A stretch of 5,464 nt of DNA from Bacillota bacterium (GTDB lineage Bacteria > Bacillota_G > SHA-98 > UBA4971), in NCBI GenBank assembly GCA_012512055.1, contig JAAZEW010000146.1, forward strand, positions 1 to 5,464. The letters are read 5' to 3'. The translations under genes were made by a program, and so were the position numbers. The notes beneath the pieces were generated by a model. That model saw only the letters and a program-made list of their open reading frames with translations. It was not told where the DNA came from and ran no database searches. This document shows positions 1-5,451 of this stretch, piece by piece. The stretch's first letter is position 1. Each line of letters opens with the position of its first letter.

Positions 1-1
1 T

Positions 2-211
2 CGTGAACACTATCATAAGCGAGAGAGGGAGGACCCTGGCTTCCAATGGAGGTTAGCGGAGGTCATAAACTTCATGGACGGCAAGAGAACTCTCGGGCAA
101 ATCGCATCTCTTGTCTCAGCAGAGTATCCCGGGCTTCTCATTGATGACCTGAGGAGCTTCATCAAGGATCTCAAAACAGCGAGGCTTATTAGTCTCGTGC
201 AAGAAGCATGA
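2..211 (+). CDS. C-terminal fragment of an unidentified protein with a PqqD-like / winged-helix-like tail (5' end outside window)
   Basis: An open frame runs from the window edge to a TGA at 209-211 and gives 69 residues with no internal stop. The visible part is a compact helical segment. It contains the phrase NFMDGKRTLGQIA (about residues 33-45), then an SAEYPG turn, a helix LIDDLRSFIKDL and a closing ARLISL strand-like stretch. The pattern 'F.DGKRTL..IA..V..E.....L..F...L..A.LI' is seen in PqqD-like winged-helix modules and, from memory, in the C-terminal tails of some M28-type peptidases of thermophilic bacteria and archaea. The catalytic part of any such enzyme would lie upstream, so the function cannot be assigned here. 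Its stop overlaps the dinB start (ATGA, 208-211), placing it first in the visible operon. That a gene is present is fairly sure; the family call is weak. Confidence 0.6.
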   Translation, partial: REHYHKREREDPGFQWRLAEVINFMDGKRTLGQIASLVSAEYPGLLIDDLRSFIKDLKTARLISLVQEA

Positions 212-1440
212 CTAAAGATGGGCTGACAATCATCCACATAGACATGGATGCATTCTTCGCTGCCATAGAGCAGCAAGCAAATCCCGATCTGCAGGGGAAA
301 CCCGTGATTGTATGCGGAGACCCTGACGGCAGAGGCGTGGTGGCTACCGCATCCTACGAAGCGCGCATGTTCGGGGTTCGGTCAGCTATGCCTGTAAGGG
401 AAGCCAGGCGCCTTTGTCCCCAGGCCATACTCGTAAGAGGGCGGCATTCCCTTTACCAACAGGTATCTAACGGGCTTCTCGAAGTGTATCGTAAGTATAC
501 TCCAACTGTTGAACCATTCTCCATAGATGAAGCCTTCCTTGATGTCGCAGGTTGTGAACGCCTTCATGGAGACGTGCGCGAAATAGCCCAAAAGATTAAG
601 ACTGATGTCAGAGAGGGTTTCGGGCTTTCATGCTCAGTGGGCGTAGCTCCTTGCAAACTGCTGGCAAAAATGGCCTCTGACATGCATAAACCTGACGGGC
701 TCACTGTTATACGGCTCGAGGACATACCGAGTGTCATATGGCCCCTTCCTGTCCGGAAGCTGTACGGGGTAGGGGGGAAGACATCACAAACCTTGGAGTC
801 GTTAGGCATCAAGACAGTGGGGGCTTTGGCGAGAATGCCGGTAGAACTACTGACGGAGAAGTTCGGGGAAACCGGCCGCCTTCTTAGTAGCCTTGCTTCG
901 GGTATAGACAACAGCCGTGTTAACCCTTCCATTCGGGAAATGCCGAAGTCCATAGGGCACGAGACCACTCTTTTGGAAGACTCGGGTGATGAAGCCTTCA
1001 TCCTCACCTGTGTTCTATCCCTTTCCCAGCAGGTAGGACGCCGGTTGCGTCAGCAGGGGCTCGTAGCGAGGACAGTAGCCTTGAAGCTTCGCTATTCTGA
1101 CTTTACCACACTGACACGGGCGAACACCTTCTCGTTCTTCACATGCCTTGACGAGGACATTTATCGGACAGCCAAAGGACTTTTCCTTTGCCACTGGAAC
1201 CGGGCGAGAAAAATCCGCCTGGTGGGAGTGACTGTATCAAGTCTCTCGTCAAAGGATGATTTCATGCACCAACTTGCGCTCTTTGAAGAGGACGAGAAAA
1301 GACAACGCGTTACAGCAGCCATGGACAAGGTCCGTGATAGATTCGGGGAAAACGCTATTACGCGCGCAAGTCTTGTTAGGCCCGGCAAAAAGCCGAAGAA
1401 GAGGAAGGCAGGACGTACTGAGGGAGGTCTTGGCATATGA
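208..1440 (+). CDS. dinB: DNA polymerase IV (Y-family translesion polymerase DinB)
   Basis: This is a Y-family error-prone polymerase that copies past damaged template bases in the cytoplasm. The 410 residues contain the complete family plan. HIDMDAFFAAIEQ holds the first metal-binding Asp (D12) and the Phe steric gate (F17, equivalent to E. coli F13). SIDEAFLDV holds the catalytic pair D107/E108. SCSVGVAPCKLLAKMASD (141-158) completes the palm. A helix-hairpin-helix lies at about 185-207 (LYGVGGKTSQTLESLGIKTV) and the little finger at about 245-350. QLALF at 355-359 fits the beta-clamp-binding pentapeptide, but it is internal and followed by about 50 residues ending in a basic KKPKKRKAGR segment (394-403). 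E. coli Pol IV has its clamp motif at the very C-terminus and is shorter (351 aa). The ATG overlaps the upstream stop, and only a poor purine run precedes it, so translation probably depends on coupling. No LexA-type operator is visible, since its promoter would be upstream of the window. Confidence 0.97.
   Translation: MTKDGLTIIHIDMDAFFAAIEQQANPDLQGKPVIVCGDPDGRGVVATASYEARMFGVRSAMPVREARRLCPQAILVRGRHSLYQQVSNGLLEVYRKYTPTVEPFSIDEAFLDVAGCERLHGDVREIAQKIKTDVREGFGLSCSVGVAPCKLLAKMASDMHKPDGLTVIRLEDIPSVIWPLPVRKLYGVGGKTSQTLESLGIKTVGALARMPVELLTEKFGETGRLLSSLASGIDNSRVNPSIREMPKSIGHETTLLEDSGDEAFILTCVLSLSQQVGRRLRQQGLVARTVALKLRYSDFTTLTRANTFSFFTCLDEDIYRTAKGLFLCHWNRARKIRLVGVTVSSLSSKDDFMHQLALFEEDEKRQRVTAAMDKVRDRFGENAITRASLVRPGKKPKKRKAGRTEGGLGI
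1421..1427 (+). promoter_or_regulatory. Shine-Dalgarno for the DUF72 gene, inside the dinB 3' end
   Basis: AGGGAGG lies 9 nt before the ATG at 1437, within the last codons of dinB. It fixes the start of the DUF72 gene at the ATGA overlap and shows that this gene has its own strong ribosome site besides any termination-reinitiation from dinB. Confidence 0.75.
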
Positions 1441-2231
1441 TTTTGGTAGGCACATCGGGTTTCAGCTACAAGGACTGGGTAGGAGTATTGTACCCGGAGA
1501 ACACCAAAAGCGCTGATATGCTTGAATTCTATGCCCGGATATTCCCCTCGGTAGAACTGAATTTCACATATTACCAAATGCCCTCAACAAGGACAATCGA
1601 AGGGCTTGTCCGAAAAGTCCCGGATGGCTTTGAGTTTTGTGTAAAGGCTAACAAGACAATGACTCATGAGATAGACGCAAACGAAGATCCCGGACTTCGC
1701 CGAGGAACATTCAGTGACTTCATGGACGCGCTCAAGCCCATGACTGACCGGGGGGTTCTTGGATCTGTCCTTGCCCAGTTCCCATGGAGTTTCAAGAAGA
1801 CCCGGACCAACACTGAGTATGTGTTGCAGTTTAAAGACCTATTATCTGAAGTCCCGGTCGTGGTGGAGTTTCGAAATGCAGGATGGATCACTGATGAGAC
1901 CTTTGATTTGCTGCGCTCGCATGATCTTGCGTTCTGCGCAGTTGATGAGCCGAGACTCCCCGGGCTTGTACCGCCGGTTGCCGAAGCCACCTCTGACCTA
2001 GGCTACGTAAGGTTTCACGGCCGTAATGCGAAGAAATGGTGGAAGCACAGCAACCCCTCAGAACGCTATGATTACCTGTATTCCGAGGCTGAACTTAGAG
2101 AGTGGATTCCCAAGATTCAGAAGATAGTAGACAAGACTAAGAAGACATATGTCTTTTTCAATAATTGCCATTCCGGTCAAGCTGCTGAAAATGCACGAAT
2201 GCTGCAGGCTATGCTTGCATTGGAATTATAA
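1437..2231 (+). CDS. DUF72 (YecE/COG1801) family protein, probable TIM barrel
   Basis: This 264-residue protein matches the DUF72 family over its full length. Family landmarks in order are GTSGFSYKDW (5-14), VELNFTYYQMPS (39-50), FCVKANKTMTHE (67-78), QFPWSF (114-119), VEFRNAGW (143-150), VDEP (169-172), YVRFHGRN (190-197) and YVFFNNCHSGQAAENA (238-253). Members fold as a TIM barrel with conserved polar residues in the barrel mouth, which suggests an enzyme. The reaction has not been established to my knowledge, so no function is assigned. The start at 1437 is supported by an AGGGAGG ribosome site and overlaps the dinB stop by 4 nt. The coupling to a translesion polymerase hints at a nucleic-acid repair or nucleotide-related role, but this is inference. 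The length is normal for the family (about 240-290) and no key motif appears missing. Confidence 0.93.
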   Translation: MILVGTSGFSYKDWVGVLYPENTKSADMLEFYARIFPSVELNFTYYQMPSTRTIEGLVRKVPDGFEFCVKANKTMTHEIDANEDPGLRRGTFSDFMDALKPMTDRGVLGSVLAQFPWSFKKTRTNTEYVLQFKDLLSEVPVVVEFRNAGWITDETFDLLRSHDLAFCAVDEPRLPGLVPPVAEATSDLGYVRFHGRNAKKWWKHSNPSERYDYLYSEAELREWIPKIQKIVDKTKKTYVFFNNCHSGQAAENARMLQAMLALEL

Positions 2232-2243
2232 GGATTCATTTCC

Positions 2244-2321
2244 ATGAAGAAGAATAGGGTTAAGCAGGAATCGGTACAGTACTCGACGAAATTTAAGTTT
2301 TATAGGTATTACACTAAGTAA
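2244..2321 (+). CDS. Possible 25-residue basic peptide ORF in the intergenic gap
   Basis: An ATG at 2244 opens 25 codons ending in TAA at 2319-2321 (start MKKNRVKQES, end YRYYTK). AAGGA at 2230-2234, overlapping the stop of the DUF72 gene, sits 9 nt upstream at a normal Shine-Dalgarno distance. The predicted product is rich in Lys, Arg and Tyr, with few acidic residues and no membrane segment. It could be a small expressed peptide, a leader ORF, or chance. The surrounding sequence is more AT-rich than the flanking genes, as expected for a spacer. I recognise no family, and confidence is low. Confidence 0.2.
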   Translation: MKKNRVKQESVQYSTKFKFYRYYTK

Positions 2322-2359
2322 GTATCTTTTGGCCCGATTATTACATTCTAGGGGATTAT

Positions 2360-2367
2360 GGGGGAAG
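2360..2367 (+). promoter_or_regulatory. Shine-Dalgarno deciding a GTG start
   Basis: GGGGGAAG lies 7 nt before the GTG at 2375. It supports the GTG as the true start of the exported TPR protein. The nearby ATG at 2358 is in a different frame, and the GTG places a proper signal peptide at the N-terminus. Confidence 0.6.
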
Positions 2368-2374
2368 AAGAGCT

Positions 2375-3793
2375 GTGAACATAAGAAAACACTTTCCTGA
2401 AACTAAGATTGCCGGAATTGCGGTACTTGCCGTTGTCTTATCTCTCCTGGCCGGCACATGGGGAGTATCAGCGGAGGACCTTAGCATTGAGGGTTTACTC
2501 AAGCAGATGTCGGTTGCATCTGCTCACGTAAAGGATTTCGAGTGTACCCTGGAATCCGTCTACAATCGAAACGGCGTAAGCGAGACTGTTGTAGCAAAAG
2601 TCACATACAAGCGTCCTGACAAGTACAGCATAACCTACTTGGCCCCTGCGACCTATGAAGGTAGTCGAATAGTGCAATCAGGCAAGACAGGTGTAGTAGT
2701 CAACAAGGACGGCACTTGGAAGGCGTATGATTCACTGACAGTGCAAGGCCTTGAGACCCTCAGCTTCATGCTGCGGTTTGCAAAAGATGACATCGGAAAG
2801 ACATACGATGTCACTCTCAGCGACAAGGTGAATTGGGAAGACAGGGTCGCTTATGTAGTAGTCGCAGCGAATCGAGCAGAGCCTCAAAAGGAGCCTGAGG
2901 TCTTCTGGATAGATAATGTGAAATACCTGATTCTCCAGGCAGAAACAAGTGATATCCTCGGGGAGCGCACCCTTCTGAAGCTTAAGAGGGCAAGCGTGAG
3001 CGATAAAGGGAATTGGGACAGCTACATACTGACAGTGCTTGATCTCAAAGGAGACATAAGAGGCGAGATCACCGTAACTCAGGTTGAGAGGGGATTGTAT
3101 CTTCCTACCCGAGTCAGCCTGCTAACAGACTCAGGAAGCATTGACCAGGTCATGAAAGAAATTAAGACAAACACAGGCGTAAAGGATGAAGCTTTTGTCG
3201 TAAAAGAAGCTGAGGAAATGAGGGCCAAGCTTAAGGAAGCCGAATCAGCATATTCCAAGAAGAAGTACGACAAAGCTATCATAGCCTACACGCGCGTTCT
3301 TGAACTGGACCCTGAGAATATCCAAGCCCGATCTAATCTGGGGCTGTGCTACTGGTTGACTGACGATGTAAGCAAAGCCATTGATACACTTGAGACAGTG
3401 CTGGCAAAAGCCCCGGGCTATCTGCCTGCTTACAACAACCTCGGGTTCATCCTTGCAGACACAGGCCGTGACATCAGAAGGGGGGTTACCCTTCTTGAGA
3501 CTGCAGTAGGCGGAGATCCTGCAAACCCGGTTTACATGGATAGCTTAGGATGGGCTTACTTCAAGTCAGGCAATTTGGAAGAAGCTGAACTGGCAATACG
3601 CAGGGCATTACTGTTTGATAACCTCTTCCCTGATAAGAAAGCTCTGGCAACCGCCCACTACCATCTGGCCTTGGTGTACGAAGCTATGGAAAGAAAAGAA
3701 GCTGCAATTTCAGAACTTCAAAAAGCCCTGCGAGAGGAACCGTTTAACTCAAAGTACAGGAAAGAGCTTTCAAGGCTCCGTCAGAACCAATAA
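2375..3793 (+). CDS. Exported protein with LolA-like domain and C-terminal TPR repeats
   Basis: The 472-residue product starts with a classical Sec signal: basic NIRKH, a hydrophobic core at about 12-29, and a likely cleavage after VSA (A33) before EDLS. There is no lipobox Cys, so it is predicted to be secreted or periplasmic rather than a lipoprotein. Residues about 36-270 resemble the LolA/RseB-like beta-sheet fold ('outer membrane lipoprotein-sorting' type, COG2834), with features such as VTYKRPDKYSITYLAP and a following GKTGVVVNKDGTW. Residues about 283-465 form four to five TPR units, with anchors such as YDKAIIAYTRVLELDPEN, YNNLGFILADTG and DSLGWAYFKSGNLEEAELAIRRAL. LolA-like folds bind lipid or acyl groups and TPRs bind proteins, so a role as an envelope lipid- or lipoprotein-handling scaffold is possible but inferred. 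The GTG start is supported by GGGGGAAG. It is followed at 13 bp by the FmdB gene. Confidence 0.85.
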   Translation: MNIRKHFPETKIAGIAVLAVVLSLLAGTWGVSAEDLSIEGLLKQMSVASAHVKDFECTLESVYNRNGVSETVVAKVTYKRPDKYSITYLAPATYEGSRIVQSGKTGVVVNKDGTWKAYDSLTVQGLETLSFMLRFAKDDIGKTYDVTLSDKVNWEDRVAYVVVAANRAEPQKEPEVFWIDNVKYLILQAETSDILGERTLLKLKRASVSDKGNWDSYILTVLDLKGDIRGEITVTQVERGLYLPTRVSLLTDSGSIDQVMKEIKTNTGVKDEAFVVKEAEEMRAKLKEAESAYSKKKYDKAIIAYTRVLELDPENIQARSNLGLCYWLTDDVSKAIDTLETVLAKAPGYLPAYNNLGFILADTGRDIRRGVTLLETAVGGDPANPVYMDSLGWAYFKSGNLEEAELAIRRALLFDNLFPDKKALATAHYHLALVYEAMERKEAAISELQKALREEPFNSKYRKELSRLRQNQ

Positions 3794-3798
3794 GGAGG
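3792..3798 (+). promoter_or_regulatory. Shine-Dalgarno fused to the upstream stop codon (FmdB gene)
   Basis: TAAGGAGG combines the stop of the LolA-TPR gene (3791-3793) with a near-perfect AAGGAGG, 8 nt before the ATG at 3807. This fixes the FmdB start and indicates that the two genes are translated from one message. Confidence 0.8.
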
Positions 3799-3806
3799 CG
3801 CAGATC

Positions 3807-4031
3807 ATGCCGATTTTTGAGTTTAAGTGTAGAAAGTGCGGCGCCAAATTCGAGGAATTACTAAGGTCTTCTGATAGCTCCAACGTAACTTGTCCCGATT
3901 GTGGGAGCCGCGAAATCAAGCGCCTTATGTCAGCTTTCGCATGTAGCGGAGGAAGCGGTTTCAAAACGAGTATTCAAGGTTCAGGCGGGTGCGGATCATG
4001 TAGCGGCGGTTCGTGTAGCACTTGTCATTAA
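3807..4031 (+). CDS. FmdB-family small zinc-ribbon protein with Cys-rich tail
   Basis: This 74-residue protein begins MPIFEFKCRKCGAKFEEL, the signature of the FmdB/CxxC_CXXC_SSSS putative regulatory protein family. Two CxxC knuckles (C8/C11 and C29/C32) should bind one zinc ion. The core ends at about residue 44 (REIKRLMSAFA). It is followed by a Gly/Ser-rich tail carrying five more Cys (C46, C62, C65, C70, C73) and ending CSTCH, an arrangement I recall in clostridial members. FmdB was named from the formamidase gene cluster of Methylophilus, where it was proposed to regulate transcription; the general function remains unknown. The ATG at 3807 is chosen because it matches the family N-terminus and has a strong ribosome site. 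A longer in-frame reading from 3615 would overlap the previous gene by about 180 bp and is not credible. Confidence 0.93.
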   Translation: MPIFEFKCRKCGAKFEELLRSSDSSNVTCPDCGSREIKRLMSAFACSGGSGFKTSIQGSGGCGSCSGGSCSTCH

Positions 4032-4088
4032 TAGGCGTCGGGTAAGCCTCTGGATTAGAATCAGTGAGGTGAGCCTGGGGACGGGAGT

Positions 4089-5258
4089 TTGTCTGAAACC
4101 GCCCCAAAAAACGTGTCACTGGCAAGATCCGGGACGGTGGTTCAAATAGACAGATTACCGACTATGCAAGACATAACTGAAAAAGCTCGGGAGCTCGGAT
4201 TTAATCTCGTCGGAAAAACCTTGACCGAACCTCTGTTCGCATGGAAGAGGGAAGTGGAAAGACGAATTGATGAAGGTCTAATCGTAGCTGAAACATGGTT
4301 CAGGCGTAACTTGGAGTTTGCGCCGGAGGAAATCATGCCTTGCACGCGGCAAGCGCTTGTACTGGTGAGATCATATAAGCCTTTCGTTGAACCTTTTCCG
4401 TCGGCAACAGCCCTTTATTCAGCCCATTATCGTGAGTATCCCACAGGCCTAAGACAAGCTGTATCCTTTACTAAGTGGCTGCGTGATATGGGTATAAACG
4501 CATCCGTTACCTCACATCTTCCGCTCAAACCCCTCGCGGTAGAGGCAGGACTTGGAGTGTACAGGCAAAACTCCTTGGTATACTCTGAGGCCTCAGGGTC
4601 CTTTATGATCTTGTACGGAGTAGTAACCGACACAGAAATAAGGGGCGGCATTTTCTGCAGTGATTTGGACGGGATAGCATCAGACTGCGCTGAATGCAAT
4701 ATATGTATCAACGAGTGCCCGACCGGGGCAATAATGCCTCAAGGCGTCATAGACCATTCGAAATGTATTAGGAATCATATGGGCTCAGGGCGTATAGTTC
4801 CGCCTGAAATCCGAACAGCCTACGGTGTCAGGCTGCTCGGATGTGAAATATGCCAACGAGTCTGTCCTAAGAATGCCCACGTATTACAGGATGTATCGTT
4901 ACCGCCTTGCGAAGAGCTGGAAATGTTCGCATTGCCAAAGCTCCTGGACCTAAATCAACCTACATGGAAACTAACCCTAGAGAACATCTCCGGCGTTATC
5001 GGCAAGAACTATGCCCGCAAAAACCGAATACTGGGAGATGCAGTGATTGTTGCAGGAAACGCCAAAGACCCGGACCTCCTAAAATACCTTAAGGAAACCC
5101 TAAAATATCCTCACGTTCCGGTACGTGCCCATAGCGCATGGGCTATAGGAAAAATCGGAACTCCCAACGCAGAAAAGATCCTCACGAATGCCCTCTATGA
5201 AGAAAAGGACCTCGAAGTGATTTCAGAGATTAAGGCCGCCTTAAGAGAAGTATGCTAA
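4089..5258 (+). CDS. QueG-like (epoxyqueuosine reductase-related) double 4Fe-4S protein with HEAT repeats; start uncertain
   Basis: The C-terminal two thirds follow the QueG plan (COG1600). CAECNICINECP (C200, C203, C206, C210), then C226, then GCEICQRVCP (C252, C255, C259) give eight Cys for two 4Fe-4S clusters. HEAT-like helices follow from about 327, including VPVRAHSAWAIGKIGTPNAE. QueG uses cobalamin and these clusters to reduce epoxyqueuosine to queuosine in tRNA. Here the region before the clusters diverges. SVTSHLPLKPLAVEAGLG (139-156) aligns without gaps to the QueG segment whose VD supplies the proposed proton-donor Asp (D134 in B. subtilis), and Val (V140) occupies that place. The usual W/F-x-x-K after AGLG reads VYRQ. 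A QueG paralogue of other function is therefore possible, and I give no gene symbol. The TTG at 4089 is the first possible start (in-frame TGA at 4065) and has GGGGA 7 nt upstream. The ATG at 4164 (MQDITEKARELGF, 364 aa) fits the family N-terminus better but lacks a ribosome site. Residue numbers use the TTG start. Confidence 0.85.
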   Translation: MSETAPKNVSLARSGTVVQIDRLPTMQDITEKARELGFNLVGKTLTEPLFAWKREVERRIDEGLIVAETWFRRNLEFAPEEIMPCTRQALVLVRSYKPFVEPFPSATALYSAHYREYPTGLRQAVSFTKWLRDMGINASVTSHLPLKPLAVEAGLGVYRQNSLVYSEASGSFMILYGVVTDTEIRGGIFCSDLDGIASDCAECNICINECPTGAIMPQGVIDHSKCIRNHMGSGRIVPPEIRTAYGVRLLGCEICQRVCPKNAHVLQDVSLPPCEELEMFALPKLLDLNQPTWKLTLENISGVIGKNYARKNRILGDAVIVAGNAKDPDLLKYLKETLKYPHVPVRAHSAWAIGKIGTPNAEKILTNALYEEKDLEVISEIKAALREVC

Positions 5259-5286
5259 CAAATAGCGCCCGGGAATAACCACTTGC

Positions 5287-5359
5287 CAGGAAATTGCATT
5301 CCTGCGCGATGGGGGATACCCATAATTTAGGTCTACCTGCCTTTATTTTTCTTTAGTTT
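5287..5359 (+). other. Intergenic region downstream of the QueG-like gene with two short stem-loops and a T-rich tract (possible weak terminator)
   Basis: Two small inverted repeats lie in tandem. CAGGAA/TTCCTG (5287-5292 and 5299-5304) has a 6-nt loop, and ATGGG/CCCAT (5309-5313 and 5319-5323) has a 5-nt loop. A T-rich tract (CTTTATTTTTCTTTAGTTTA, 5341-5360) follows about 18 nt later. The stems are short and not directly joined to the T run, so this is not a textbook intrinsic terminator. It marks the likely end of the QueG-like transcript and the spacer before a possible next gene. Confidence 0.3.
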
Positions 5360-5375
5360 ACATAAGATACATTAT

Positions 5376-5451
5376 GCGATCCTGATTAGGGAGACGGGAA
5401 GGGCAGTGAGGAGACAGCCAAGCCGGATCGTCGCGAATGATTCAGGATCGC
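5376..5451. repeat. 10-bp perfect inverted repeat flanking the possible start of a new gene
   Basis: GCGATCCTGA at 5376-5385 is the exact reverse complement of TCAGGATCGC at 5442-5451, with 56 nt between the arms. The enclosed sequence contains the purine-rich ribosome-site-like run and the GTG at 5406. In RNA the arms could close a long hairpin around the start region; in DNA they could be paired protein-binding half-sites. Chance is also possible. Confidence 0.35.

Noticed and set aside
564..1007. Long minus-strand open frame opposite dinB (147 codons)
   Set aside because: It lies wholly inside a strongly supported dinB, has no recognisable motif, and its composition looks like an antisense shadow.
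1161..1577. Minus-strand open frame of 138 codons across the dinB-DUF72 junction
   Set aside because: It spans two well-supported genes on the opposite strand and shows no family motif or ribosome site that I could see.
2283..2312. Possible sigma70-type promoter TCGACG - 18 nt - TATTAC before the LolA-TPR gene
   Set aside because: Each box matches only 4 of 6 consensus bases in an AT-rich spacer, so it is not distinguishable from chance.
3615..3806. Upstream in-frame extension of the FmdB gene from an ATG at 3615
   Set aside because: It would overlap the TPR gene by about 180 bp and precede the conserved MPIFEFKC start, which has its own AAGGAGG.
4907..5092. 61-codon plus-strand frame inside the QueG-like gene
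   Set aside because: It lies out of frame within the conserved HEAT-side coding region, with no ribosome site or recognisable motif.
5357..5385. TTTACA as a -35 box for a promoter of the last possible gene
   Set aside because: No acceptable -10 hexamer lies 16-18 nt downstream.
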